A stretch of DNA of 64,000 nt from Terriglobus roseus DSM 18391 (GTDB lineage: Bacteria > Acidobacteriota > Terriglobia > Terriglobales > Acidobacteriaceae), in the NCBI RefSeq assembly GCF_000265425.1, contig NC_018014.1:1736001-1800000 (forward strand), read 5' to 3'. Of the stretch, positions 55,953 to 64,000 are shown piece after piece. The notes beneath the pieces are model-generated. The model did no database searches, had not been told where the DNA came from, and worked only from the letters and a program-made list of their open reading frames with translations. Each line of letters starts with the position of its first letter. Position 1 is the stretch's first letter. A program made the translations under genes and the position numbers.

Positions 55953-57296
55953 GTGCACCCCGTCGAGCCAAAGCTGGTCCTCATTTCGTTGCTGGTTCAG
56001 TTGGGCGTCGCTGCGGCGGTCTCCAGCTCGCTGGCGCGCTCGACACTCTTCCGGCGGCTGCTGCTGGCGCCGGAACGCTCGCCCTCCGATCGCCTGAAGC
56101 TGGTAGCCCTGATCTGTGCACCGCTGGTTCTGGGTGTCTGGATCCGCGCGGTCGTGCCAAACTTCCTCGCTGCGGACATCTCCCTGGCGACGGTGATCCT
56201 GCTCGGCATCATCGTCGGAACGCCCATGGCATCCGTGGGTGCAATCGCCCTCTCGCTACCGGCGATGCTGCATCGCGAATATCTGTCGCTTCCTGTGAAC
56301 CTGATGGCAGCCGCTGTCTCCGGCCTCTTTTACCGATTTGTGGACGTGGAGGCGATCTGGTCCTTCTCGCCCATGATCGACCTCAGCCTGTACCGCTGGG
56401 TGCGCCGCAATCTGCGCCGCCCGCACCTCGACCGGCAGGTCTTCCTGCTGCTCATCATTGCGCTTCTGCAACTGGCGGCAAGTGAGATCGCAGAATTCTA
56501 CCCCCACCGTTACTTCAGCCTGGGTTCGAATGTCTGGCTGCTGCAGCTCGCAATCTGCGCTGCCACGCCAGTACTGGTGGGGATTCCACTCAAGATCTGG
56601 AACGCCATCCGCATTGAAGACAAGCTGGAACAGCAGGCACGCCTACTGCTCGAGGCCAGGCTGGACGCCCTGCAGCGCCAGATCAATCCCCACTTCCTCT
56701 TCAACACGCTCAACTCCATCGGCTCGCTCATTCGCGTGGAACCCGACATGGCGCGAGAGATGGTGAACCGCCTCGCAAACATCCTGCGCATCCTCCTCAG
56801 GACGCGCGAGGCGTTCGTGCCGTTCCGCGATGAGCTTGCCTTTACGGACGACTACCTGGGGATCGAAGTCGTGCGCTTCGGCGAGAAGCTGCGTGTGGTG
56901 AAGGAAATTGCGCCGGAGACACTGGATCTGGTCGTTCCCAGCATGCTTCTGCAGCCGTTGATTGAGAACAGCATCAAGCACGGACTGGAGCCGCGCATCA
57001 GCGGCGGCACGGTCACGCTGCGCAGTCGCGTTCGTGGACAGCGGCTGCTGCTGGAAGTGGAGGACGACGGCGTGGGTGTGGCGCCGGAACGCCCCCTGCA
57101 CAGCGGCAGCGGCCTCGTCCGTCCCAGCACCGGTATCGGCATGAAGAACGTGCGCGAGCGCATGGAAGTGCTGTACGGCGCCGATGCCGTCATGGAGATG
57201 GAGAGTCGGCCGGGTCGGGGCACACGCATCACGCTGGAAATGCCGATCGTAGACAGTACCGATCTGGCGGGCGGCCGCGGCGAGCCACGCCGCTAG
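55953..57296 (+). CDS. LytS/YehU-type membrane sensor histidine kinase
   Basis: A 447-residue inner-membrane kinase with 5-6 N-terminal helices (residues 1-225) of the 5TM-type fold. A His_kinase domain (phosphoacceptor His247 in RQINPHFLFNTLNSIGSL) and an HATPase domain (IENSIKHGLEPRISGG and GIGMKNVRERMEVLYG) follow. This architecture normally works with a LytTR response regulator. None is adjacent here. The start is the GTG at 55953; upstream bases show no clear ribosome site. It converges on hpnK with a three-base gap. Confidence 0.92.
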   Translation: MHPVEPKLVLISLLVQLGVAAAVSSSLARSTLFRRLLLAPERSPSDRLKLVALICAPLVLGVWIRAVVPNFLAADISLATVILLGIIVGTPMASVGAIALSLPAMLHREYLSLPVNLMAAAVSGLFYRFVDVEAIWSFSPMIDLSLYRWVRRNLRRPHLDRQVFLLLIIALLQLAASEIAEFYPHRYFSLGSNVWLLQLAICAATPVLVGIPLKIWNAIRIEDKLEQQARLLLEARLDALQRQINPHFLFNTLNSIGSLIRVEPDMAREMVNRLANILRILLRTREAFVPFRDELAFTDDYLGIEVVRFGEKLRVVKEIAPETLDLVVPSMLLQPLIENSIKHGLEPRISGGTVTLRSRVRGQRLLLEVEDDGVGVAPERPLHSGSGLVRPSTGIGMKNVRERMEVLYGADAVMEMESRPGRGTRITLEMPIVDSTDLAGGRGEPRR

Positions 57297-57299
57297 CCT

Positions 57300-58154
57300 T
57301 TAAAGGTCGGCGAAGCTGATGAGCTCGATTCGGCCCTCACGAACCGCCTGCGGAATCTGCTGAAGCAGTGCCTCGCGTTCCGTGTCGCGCGTGGTGCGAA
57401 GACGCGTCTTCACCTGGGCCAGATCGGTGTCGTTGTAGCCCGGATGGCAGACCAACTCCCACGTCCCGGCGGTAGCAGCCTCCAGCAGGCGCCGAAGTGT
57501 AGCCGCATCCAGATGGCCCGTGGCGGAGACACCGATGGAACCATCGGTAGTTTTTAGTCCCGCGGCGCGGCGTAGCTTGTGAAAGGTGCTCGCGAACCTC
57601 CGCAGCGCCGCTACTTCAAGCTTTCGCAGAAGTGCTCCGCGCGTCAGCCTTGCGGACCAGGCCTGCTCAAACGGGTTGCGGATGGCCGGCACGCCGCAGC
57701 GCATGGCCGCACGCATGACAGGCAGCGCTACGCGGGGGAACAGGTGCGTGTGCTTATGGGTGTCGACGTGAGTCACGGTTACGCCGGCCTGTTGCAGGCG
57801 AGTAATCTGCGCCACAGCCTCAGTCTCTATCTGCTTCTCAGAGATGCGACCAAGGTAGAGATCTGCAACAAAGCGAAGCAGCGATGTCTGAAGCCGCCCG
57901 CCAGTGTCCACCAGCGTCGGGACCTCGGATGCTGGAGATACGGGCACGCCATCTACCAGTACGACGTGACACCCCATGCGTCGCACCCCGCGGGCGATGG
58001 CGTCCTCGAAGGCCCGCCCATTCGCCATGAGCGTCGCAGAGGAGAGTGCGCCGGTCGAGGCCAGCTCTGCAATCGAACGGTTCACGCCGTCGGTCAGACC
58101 GAAGTCATCTGCGTTGACGATCAGTCGCACAGGCGACGGGGGGTGGGAAGCCAT
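57300..58154 (-). CDS. ChbG/HpnK-family carbohydrate deacetylase
   Basis: A 284-residue metal-dependent deacetylase of the YdjC-fold. Landmarks are the Asp pair in VNADDFGLTDGVNRS (residues 13-27), HVVLVDGVPVSP, the His ligands in VTHVDTHKHTHLFP, and WELVCHPGYND near the C-terminus. HpnK proteins act in hopanoid biosynthesis, ChbG on chitobiose; the sequence places this one in the shared family but does not settle the substrate. No hpn or chitobiose genes are nearby. The gene is divergent from the polysaccharide transferase, separated by a structured 340-base region. Confidence 0.88.
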   Translation of the reverse strand: MASHPPSPVRLIVNADDFGLTDGVNRSIAELASTGALSSATLMANGRAFEDAIARGVRRMGCHVVLVDGVPVSPASEVPTLVDTGGRLQTSLLRFVADLYLGRISEKQIETEAVAQITRLQQAGVTVTHVDTHKHTHLFPRVALPVMRAAMRCGVPAIRNPFEQAWSARLTRGALLRKLEVAALRRFASTFHKLRRAAGLKTTDGSIGVSATGHLDAATLRRLLEAATAGTWELVCHPGYNDTDLAQVKTRLRTTRDTEREALLQQIPQAVREGRIELISFADL

Positions 58155-58497
58155 CTGCGAAGTTTATACGCCCCATGCGAAACCCCCTCCTATGCGGCAC
58201 GGAGGCGCACTATTTTGGCATTATCGAAACTCATTTGCATCCAAATTCAAATGCGCGGCTTCTAAGCTAGAGAAAATATGTTCCCATTTTAGGAATCGAA
58301 GTTGCAATTCATTGCATAGAATCCGCAGGAATCCTTCAAACCTGCGATATGCTCGTGAAAAAGCAGCCCCAGAAAAACGTCACCGGGCTCCCCGGGACCA
58401 CGGTGGCAAACCTCTCTCTCAGGCACCAGCTAACAAGTTAACTGCCTCATGCCACCCGGTTTACGGGACGGCTGAGCACGCGGCTTAAAAGGTGTTT
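58155..58497. other. Intergenic region with a structured leader
   Basis: No gene is present in these 343 bases. The first 210 bases are rather AT-rich for this window and likely hold promoters for both divergent genes. The last part forms the nested stems annotated separately at 58381-58466. Confidence 0.6.
58381..58466 (+). ncRNA. Candidate structured leader RNA of the polysaccharide transferase gene
   Basis: Nested complementary arms suggest a folded leader. GGTGGCA (58402-58408) pairs with TGCCACC (58450-58456). Inside it, AGGCA (58421-58425) pairs with TGCCT (58443-58447). In that stem AGCTAAC and GTTAACT form an inner arm. A CCCG-gttta-CGGG hairpin (58454-58466) follows. It ends 31 bases before the start codon. 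A cyclic di-GMP riboswitch came to mind because of the gene and the GGCAAACC segment, but the conserved core was not found. Confidence 0.4.
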
Positions 58498-60009
58498 ATG
58501 CAAGCACGGGATTTCGCACAAGAGGATGTGATGGGCAGCCGGCGAACCAGTCGGCCTCCGCTGCGCACCGGCTCGAGCGCGTCCGGCGTGTTGGAGCGGC
58601 CATCGTTCGTTAGCGCCGCGTGGTCCGTTCTCGATGTGATTACAACTCTCATCGCGTGCATAATCGCAACCCGCTTCCGTCTGGATGTTGCCGACGCCAG
58701 CGGTGCCTTGACCAACGAAGACCTGTTGGCTGGCCTGTGGAGCAGCTTCGGCGCGTACATGGCGTGGTTCGCCGCATGCCTCGTTTTCTTCACACGCTCT
58801 TACGGGCTATACGGTCCGATCCAAAATCGAAGCGGCCTCAATGAGCAGCGGATGACGCTGCAGGCGACGCTTGTCTCCGGCCTCATCCTCTGCGGAACCA
58901 TCTACCTCTCGCGCGGTGAGGCAGTGTCCCGCATCGTAGTGATTCTTTCCGTGCTGCTGACCGGCGCGATGATCTGTGCACGCCGGGCCCTCTGGCGCTC
59001 CATGGTCTACACGCGTTACCGCGAGGGCCTGGATACACGCAATGTGCTCATCATCGGTTCAGGCCGCGTTGCGCACGCACTTCGCAACCACCTGGAGTCT
59101 CTGCGCCACCTTGGCTTCCGCTTTCGCGGTTTCGTCTCATTAACGGAGCAGGAGGCGGAGAGCGGCGATGCCGACATCGTGGGCGATGTAAAGAACTGCC
59201 TGGCGCTTGCCCGCGCCCTCTTCATCGACGAAATCTTTTTCTCCGTTCCGGCAGAGAAGAAGATGGTAATCGCACTGGTCAATGAGGCTCGTGAACTGGG
59301 CATCGATGTCCGCGTCGTTCCCGATCTCTACGATGGTCTGGCCTGGAACGCACCCGTCGAGTACATCGGTCAATTCCCGACGATCCCTCTCCACCGTCGC
59401 GATTTCCCCATCGGATCGTTCATGGTGAAGCGCGTGATGGACATCACCATCTCCAGCCTTGCGTTGACGGTGCTCAGCCCTCTCATCCTGGGAATTGCGA
59501 TTGCGGTGCGTCTCAACTCGAACGGTCCCATCGTCTACAAGGCACGCCGCATTGGCCGCAAGGGCCGTACCTTCGATTGCATGAAGTTCCGCACCATGGT
59601 GCAGAACGCCGACGAACTCAAGGCGCAACTCGAACACATGAACGAGCGCGACGGCATTCTGTTCAAGGTCACGAACGATCCGCGCATCACTACTGTTGGC
59701 AGCGTCCTGCGCAAGTATTCGCTCGATGAGATTCCGCAGTTCTTCAATGTCCTCCGTGGCGACATGAGCCTGGTAGGCCCGCGGCCGCCGATCGCCTCCG
59801 AGGTGGAGCGCTATGACCTGGCGCATCTGCGCCGGCTGGACGTTCTGCCCGGTATCACTGGCTTGTGGCAGGTGGAAGCGCGGCAGGACCCATCGTTCGA
59901 CAGCTACATCTCGCTTGATACGGCCTACGTTGAGAACTGGAATCTGTGGCTTGACCTCAAGATCCTGATCCGTACGGTGAGCGTCGTCCTGGGCGGCACT
60001 GGCACCTAA
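58498..60009 (+). CDS. Exopolysaccharide polyprenyl glycosylphosphotransferase (WcaJ type)
   Basis: A 503-residue membrane enzyme that starts exopolysaccharide repeat units by moving a sugar-1-phosphate onto undecaprenyl phosphate. Four N-terminal helices (about residues 40-160) are followed by a nucleotide-binding-like domain (NVLIIGSGRVAHALRNHLES), a fifth helix and the catalytic domain (MVKRVMDITISSLALTVLSP, CMKFRTMVQNAD, SLDEIPQFFNVLRGDMSLVG, GITGLWQVEAR). ATG at 58498 has AAAAGG six bases upstream, which decides against the GTG at 58492. It lies behind the structured leader. Other polysaccharide genes are not adjacent. Confidence 0.93.
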   Translation: MQARDFAQEDVMGSRRTSRPPLRTGSSASGVLERPSFVSAAWSVLDVITTLIACIIATRFRLDVADASGALTNEDLLAGLWSSFGAYMAWFAACLVFFTRSYGLYGPIQNRSGLNEQRMTLQATLVSGLILCGTIYLSRGEAVSRIVVILSVLLTGAMICARRALWRSMVYTRYREGLDTRNVLIIGSGRVAHALRNHLESLRHLGFRFRGFVSLTEQEAESGDADIVGDVKNCLALARALFIDEIFFSVPAEKKMVIALVNEARELGIDVRVVPDLYDGLAWNAPVEYIGQFPTIPLHRRDFPIGSFMVKRVMDITISSLALTVLSPLILGIAIAVRLNSNGPIVYKARRIGRKGRTFDCMKFRTMVQNADELKAQLEHMNERDGILFKVTNDPRITTVGSVLRKYSLDEIPQFFNVLRGDMSLVGPRPPIASEVERYDLAHLRRLDVLPGITGLWQVEARQDPSFDSYISLDTAYVENWNLWLDLKILIRTVSVVLGGTGT

Positions 60010-60045
60010 AGCGTCGTTCTCCAGCGCAAGCCATAAAATGGTCTT

Positions 60046-61713
60046 GTGAAGATTGCTCTCGCGCAGTTGAATCCTACCGTCGGCGATTTTGCCCGGAACA
60101 CCAAACACATTCTGGCTACGGCACAGCGTGCCGCTTCCCTGGGCGCCGAGCTCGTCGTCTTCCCGGAGCTTGCGATCCCTGGCTATCCGCCGCAGGACCT
60201 GATCGAGGACGACAACTTCCTGGATCGCGCAGAAGCTGCTCTGCAGGAAGTTGCCGCTGCTACGGGACAGTCTGACATGCCCGGGATCCTGTGCGGCACG
60301 ATTCGACGGTCCGAGCTACGGCCGGGCAAGCGCGCGCGGAACGTTGCCGCGCTGTGCTTCGACGGCGCAGTGAAGTTTGTGCAGACGAAGATGCTGCTGC
60401 CGTTCTACGACGTCTTCGACGAGCAGCGATACTTCCAGCCGGCTACATCCCAGTCACTCGTAGCCTTCGGCGATCAGGTGCTGGCGATCAGCATCTGTGA
60501 AGACGCCTGGAACGACAAGGGATTCTGGCCCGAACGTCTCTATGAGAACGATCCTGTCGAGCGCCTGATGACCTGCACTCTGGCTGGCCGTAAACCGACG
60601 GTGATGTTGAACCTCTCCGCTTCGCCGTATTGGGAAGGGAAGCAGGCTGTGCGCCGCCGCATGATCGGCGCCATCGCAAAGCGTCACGCTGTTCCCGCGG
60701 CCATGGTGGGGCAGGTTGGCGGCAATGACAGCCTGATCTTCGACGGCGCATCGTTTGCCGTGGATACCCACGGTGAGACAATCCTTGCCGCGAAGAGCTT
60801 CGAAGAAGACCTTGTCCTCTTCGACACTGCAAACCTTCCGAGTAGCGGCGCAACTGCCTTACCTCAGGACGGTCCAGAGGCCGCTTGGAACGCACTCGTT
60901 CTTGGGGTGCGCGACTACGTCCGAAAGTGCCGCTTCAGCAAGGTATTGCTGGGCCTCAGCGGCGGTATCGACTCGGCCGTGGTCGCTGCGATCGCAGTGG
61001 ACGCACTGGGCGCGGAGAACGTCCTCGGGATCGGTATGCCAAGCGAGTTCTCCTCGACCGGATCGGTGGACGACGCTCGTGAACTGGCGCAGAACCTTGG
61101 CATCCGCTTCGAGGTCGTCGCCATTCGTGACACCGTCGATGCCATGGCGCGCAGCCTCAATCCTCTCTTCGCAGGGACGCCCTTCGGCCTGGCAGAAGAA
61201 AACATGCAGGCTCGCATTCGCGGAACGTTGCTGATGAGCCTGTCGAACAAGTTCGGGCACCTGGTTCTGACCACTGGCAATAAGAGCGAGATGTCGGTCG
61301 GTTACTGCACGCTCTACGGCGACATGGTCGGCGCGCTCGCGGTCATCGGAGACGTGTGGAAGACACGGGTCTACGAACTGGCCCGCTACGCCAACCGCGA
61401 GCGCGAGGTTATACCAGAGAGCACCATCAGCAAGCCGCCCAGCGCGGAGTTGCGTCCCGACCAGAAGGACACCGACTCGCTGCCTCCCTATGAAGTGCTC
61501 GATCCGATCTTGAAAGCTTATGTCGAGCGGTACGAGTCGGCCGAACAGATTGCAGAATCACTCGGTGTCGAGCTGGAGCGTGTCGATCATCTGCTGCGGC
61601 TCGTGGAGCGCAGCGAGTACAAGCGGCAGCAGGCTGCTCCGGTTCTTAAGGTGACGGCGAAGAGCTTCGGCACGGGGCGCCGCTTTCCGTTGGCAGCCAA
61701 GGTCCGTCCCTAA
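60046..61713 (+). CDS. nadE: Glutamine-dependent NAD+ synthetase
   Basis: A 555-residue two-domain enzyme making NAD from deamido-NAD, ATP and glutamine. The nitrilase-like glutaminase domain (about 1-265) has Glu41 (VVFPELAIPGYPP), a Lys near 114 (QTKMLLPFYDVFDE) and a Cys near 151 (ISICEDAW). The synthetase domain (about 285-555) carries the P-loop LGLSGGIDSAVVAA. All catalytic residues are present. The GTG at 60046 is used as the start. It lies 36 bases after the polysaccharide transferase stop and 29 bases before the DsbA-like gene on the same strand, so a shared transcript is possible. Confidence 0.95.
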   Translation: MKIALAQLNPTVGDFARNTKHILATAQRAASLGAELVVFPELAIPGYPPQDLIEDDNFLDRAEAALQEVAAATGQSDMPGILCGTIRRSELRPGKRARNVAALCFDGAVKFVQTKMLLPFYDVFDEQRYFQPATSQSLVAFGDQVLAISICEDAWNDKGFWPERLYENDPVERLMTCTLAGRKPTVMLNLSASPYWEGKQAVRRRMIGAIAKRHAVPAAMVGQVGGNDSLIFDGASFAVDTHGETILAAKSFEEDLVLFDTANLPSSGATALPQDGPEAAWNALVLGVRDYVRKCRFSKVLLGLSGGIDSAVVAAIAVDALGAENVLGIGMPSEFSSTGSVDDARELAQNLGIRFEVVAIRDTVDAMARSLNPLFAGTPFGLAEENMQARIRGTLLMSLSNKFGHLVLTTGNKSEMSVGYCTLYGDMVGALAVIGDVWKTRVYELARYANREREVIPESTISKPPSAELRPDQKDTDSLPPYEVLDPILKAYVERYESAEQIAESLGVELERVDHLLRLVERSEYKRQQAAPVLKVTAKSFGTGRRFPLAAKVRP

Positions 61714-61742
61714 GTTCTGCGGGTGAGAAAATAGACGGGATC

Positions 61743-62669
61743 ATGCGAATCAACTCTCTTGCCACCCTTGCCGGCGCACTGGCGCTCTTTGCTGGAGCTG
61801 TGTCTTTCGCCCAAACGGCCGCGCCCGCTGCGGATCCGTTTCCGCCCGTGAACCCCAAATTCTTTGACGCACCGTCGCCCACAGCGGCCGACGTCGATGC
61901 GTTCCTGAAGGCGATCTGGGGCTACGACATCAACCGCACGTGGCGCGTCGAAGCCGTGCAGAAGACCGCCGCGCCCGGCGTCAGCAAGGTGACGATCTTC
62001 GTCGCGGACAAGAGCCAGGGCAACAAGGTGGAAAGTGTTCGCTTCTTCGTCACGCCCGACGGTAAGTACGCCATTGCAGATACAGTCTTCCGCTTCGGAG
62101 CGAAGCCCTTTGAAGATAATGCGAAGCTGCTCGATGCCGAGGCAAATGGTCCCGCTGAGGGTTCCGCATCGAAGAAGCTGCTGCTCGTGGAGTTTGCCGA
62201 CCTGCAGTGCCCGCACTGCAAGGAAGCCGGGCCAACGATGGATCAGTTGCGCAAGGACTTTCCGGAGGCGCGCGTCGTCTTCCAGAACTATCCGTTGACG
62301 CAGATTCACCCCTTCGCCTATAAGGCAGCGGCCATGGGCAACTGCGTCGCCGCAGCCAAGGGCGATCCCGCCTTCTTTGTCTACATCAAGGATGTATTCG
62401 ACCATCAGGAGTCACTGACCGATCAGCTTGGGGAGACGACGCTGACCAATGCGGTGAAGGCCGCAGGTGCTGATCCGGCCTCGGTAGCCACATGCGCCGC
62501 ATCGCCCGCAGCGAAGGCGAAGCTGGATGCGCAGATCGCTCTGGCCGACAAGATCGGTGTGGACCAGACACCCATGATCGCTGTGAACGGACACTTGATG
62601 CCGCTGGGTGGCGTGCCGTACGAGACACTGAAGCAGGTCGTCGCTTGGGACATCAAGCAGGGGAAGTAG
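61743..62669 (+). CDS. DsbA-family thioredoxin-fold protein, exported
   Basis: A 308-residue secreted or periplasmic protein with a signal peptide (LATLAGALALFAGAVSFAQ). An N-terminal domain of about 100 residues (TAADVDAFLKAIWGYDINRT) precedes the thioredoxin fold. The redox motif is CPHC at residues 156-159 (FADLQCPHCKEAGP), and the cis-Pro loop is DQTPMIAVNGH. The CPHC matches DsbA, so it probably oxidises or isomerises disulfides in exported proteins. The extra N-terminal domain is found in other acidobacterial members as far as I know, but its role is open. A terminator follows 31 bases later. Confidence 0.9.
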   Translation: MRINSLATLAGALALFAGAVSFAQTAAPAADPFPPVNPKFFDAPSPTAADVDAFLKAIWGYDINRTWRVEAVQKTAAPGVSKVTIFVADKSQGNKVESVRFFVTPDGKYAIADTVFRFGAKPFEDNAKLLDAEANGPAEGSASKKLLLVEFADLQCPHCKEAGPTMDQLRKDFPEARVVFQNYPLTQIHPFAYKAAAMGNCVAAAKGDPAFFVYIKDVFDHQESLTDQLGETTLTNAVKAAGADPASVATCAASPAAKAKLDAQIALADKIGVDQTPMIAVNGHLMPLGGVPYETLKQVVAWDIKQGK

Positions 62670-62700
62670 TTGACACGCCCGATACAATAAAAGCAGAAGC

Positions 62701-62731
62701 AAAGGGAGAGCCTACGGGCTCTCCCTTTCGC
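62701..62731 (+). terminator. Rho-independent terminator after the DsbA-like gene
   Basis: A 12-bp perfect stem (AAAGGGAGAGCC with complement GGCTCTCCCTTT) and four-base loop; the last bases of the stem supply the T-tract. It ends the nadE-dsbA-like unit. Confidence 0.85.
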
Positions 62732-62747
62732 GTTTCCACGGCTAAGT

Positions 62748-62838
62748 CCTTTGTTATCTAATTTTTGCGTATAAGTCTTTTAGAATCAAATTTTTAGCGG
62801 AAGTGTCGGAACTCAACCCCTTTGTTATCTAATTTTTA
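62748..62838. repeat. AT-rich direct repeats between convergent genes
   Basis: A 19-base unit, CCTTTGTTATCTAATTTTT, occurs exactly at 62748-62766 and 62819-62837. A diverged third copy (CTTTTAGAATCAAATTTTT) lies about 62778-62796. The region is strikingly AT-rich against its surroundings and ends in a run of G (62849-62855). It lies between the DsbA-like terminator and the end of the NCS2 gene. Confidence 0.7.
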
Positions 62839-62880
62839 CGGGAAAAACGGGGGGGGTGGTCCGCGCTGAGACCATGTCGA

Positions 62881-64000
62881 CTAACCGCGCGAGAGGAAAG
62901 CAAACCGCGCAATGAACAGAGCGGCCAGCACGAATAATAACCAGTCGTGCCGCGTGGCCTTGCCGCTGAAGAGGCGCAGCAGTGCGAAGCTGCTGATGCC
63001 AATACCGAGGCCATTTGCAATTGAGTAAGTCAGCGGGATCATCACCAGCGTAAGGAACGCGGGGATGGCGACGGTGGCATCGGCCCAGTCAACCTCTGCG
63101 ATGGACCCGAGCATCAGCGCGCCCACGATGATCAACGCTGGCGCAGTCGCGGCGCTGGGAATCGGTCCAACCAGCGGTGCAAGGAAGAGCGACAGGAAGA
63201 AGCAGATGCCGGTGACGATCGCCGGAATCCCGGTGCGCCCTCCCGCTGCGACGCCTGCGGACGACTCAATGTAAGAGCACACGGTGCTGGTGCCTGTAAG
63301 TGATCCGACGATGGTAGCGGTGGCGTCTGCAAAGAAGATCTTCGACAGCCGTGGGATCTTCGCATCGTCGGTGATCAGGCCTGCTTTCTTCGTGACAGCG
63401 ACCAGCGTCCCCACATTGTCGAACAGGTCGACGAAGAGGAAGACAAAGATGATCTCGAGCGCGCCTGTGTGCAGTGCGCCTCGGATGTCGAGCTTGCCAG
63501 CGGTCGCGGTGAGTTCATGCAGGTTGAAGTGCTGCGGTGTCCAGTGCACCTGGCCGAAGATGTAGCCCGTCAGTAGCGTGCCTACGATGCCGATGAGGAT
63601 GGAGGCGCGGATCTTCAGCATCTGCAGCACGGCGATCAGCAACAGGCCAAAGAGCGCCAGCATGGTGCCCGGCGCGCGCAGGTTGCCAAGCGCAACAACG
63701 GTGTCCGGATCGCGCACGACGATGCCCGTCTCGATCAGGCCGATGAAGGCGATGAAGAGACCAACGCCACCGGCCACGGAAGCGTGCAGCTCCCGCGGGA
63801 TCGCTTCGACGAGCAGTTGACGGATGCCGCCGAAGGTCAGTGCTAGGAAGATCACTCCGGAGAGAAAGACCGCGCCCAGCGCGGTCTGCCACGGGATATG
63901 CATCTTCAGGCAGACCGTGTAGGTGAAGTACGCGTTCAGGCCCATGCCCGGCGCAAGAGCCAGCGGATAGCGCGCCAGCACGCCCATCAGGATGGACCCA
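62881..64000 (-). CDS. NCS2-family purine/xanthine-uracil permease, AzgA type (partial)
   Basis: At least 373 residues of a nucleobase permease; the N-terminus lies beyond the right window edge (about 60-80 residues missing). Family marks are GVLARYPLALAPGMGLNAYF, the helix FIAFIGLIETGIVV and the motif FLFVDLFDNVGTLVAVTKKAGL, followed by GTSTVCSYIESSAGVAAGGRTG, read in blocks. These place it in the AzgA (adenine, guanine, hypoxanthine) branch. About 11 membrane helices are visible. The stop at 62881 follows a G-rich tract and AT-rich repeats. A Met at 63987 is internal, not the start. Confidence 0.92.
   Translation of the reverse strand, partial: GSILMGVLARYPLALAPGMGLNAYFTYTVCLKMHIPWQTALGAVFLSGVIFLALTFGGIRQLLVEAIPRELHASVAGGVGLFIAFIGLIETGIVVRDPDTVVALGNLRAPGTMLALFGLLLIAVLQMLKIRASILIGIVGTLLTGYIFGQVHWTPQHFNLHELTATAGKLDIRGALHTGALEIIFVFLFVDLFDNVGTLVAVTKKAGLITDDAKIPRLSKIFFADATATIVGSLTGTSTVCSYIESSAGVAAGGRTGIPAIVTGICFFLSLFLAPLVGPIPSAATAPALIIVGALMLGSIAEVDWADATVAIPAFLTLVMIPLTYSIANGLGIGISSFALLRLFSGKATRHDWLLFVLAALFIARFAFLSRG

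Noticed and set aside
58381..58466. Cyclic di-GMP class I riboswitch
   Set aside because: A GGCAAACC segment is present, but the rest of the conserved core and receptor loop could not be aligned, so only a generic structured leader is reported.
62748..62838. CRISPR-like direct repeats
   Set aside because: Only two exact copies with one diverged copy, unequal spacing, no cas genes and AT-rich content; not a CRISPR array.

Overview
The window reads as a stretch of bacterial chromosome from an Acidobacteriota genome, probably a soil member of the Terriglobales. This is inference from gene content: a TIGR03435-family secreted protein, roughly 60% GC, frequent TTG and GTG starts with good Shine-Dalgarno sequences, a futalosine-route menaquinone gene (mqnE), hopanoid-type HpnK, and abundant palindromic intergenic repeats. 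No rRNA, tRNA, prophage, insertion sequence or CRISPR array was seen. About 51 protein genes are supported, and both edge genes are cut by the window.

Layout. 0-4.3 kb: a partial Gfo/Idh/MocA oxidoreductase, an outer-membrane factor plus EmrA/HlyD adaptor pair without an inner-membrane pump, a small protein and a short NAD-binding protein. 4.3-8.4 kb (minus strand): glycogen debranching enzyme, a small membrane protein, and the ribulose-monophosphate enzymes HxlB and HxlA. 8.5-17.5 kb: a palindromic repeat family, an ECF sigma factor, MarC, a coupled run polA - PIN toxin - ribbon-helix-helix antitoxin - secreted protein, queA, TIGR03435 and a lysophospholipid acyltransferase. 17.5-25.3 kb: PAS histidine kinase, glycosyltransferase, two overlapping trans-sulfuration enzymes, ClpC. 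25.6-37.7 kb: ABC ATPase, glnD, a CzcCBA/Cus-type metal efflux operon, then amtB-glnB. 37.8-53.8 kb: lone nuoB, two envelope proteins, mqnE, tag, amino-acid permease, two membrane glycosyltransferases flanking a zinc peptidase, uvrC and an OmpA lipoprotein. 53.9-64 kb: diguanylate cyclase, ribA, LytS-like kinase, hpnK, an exopolysaccharide priming transferase with a structured leader, nadE, a DsbA-like protein and a partial NCS2 purine permease.

How genes work together. GlnD modifies GlnB, which controls AmtB, so three parts of nitrogen sensing lie within 11 kb, interrupted by the metal pump. HxlA and HxlB together fix or release formaldehyde. The envelope is heavily represented (efflux, OmpA anchors, polysaccharide priming, hopanoid-type deacetylase). 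DNA repair is scattered (polA, tag, uvrC).

The most unusual observation is a palindromic element family at 8.5-15.5 kb. Two copies are intergenic. One similar copy lies in frame inside queA, and a divergent copy lies in frame inside polA. The second candidate is a PIN toxin-antitoxin pair translationally coupled to polA. Both need comparison with related genomes.
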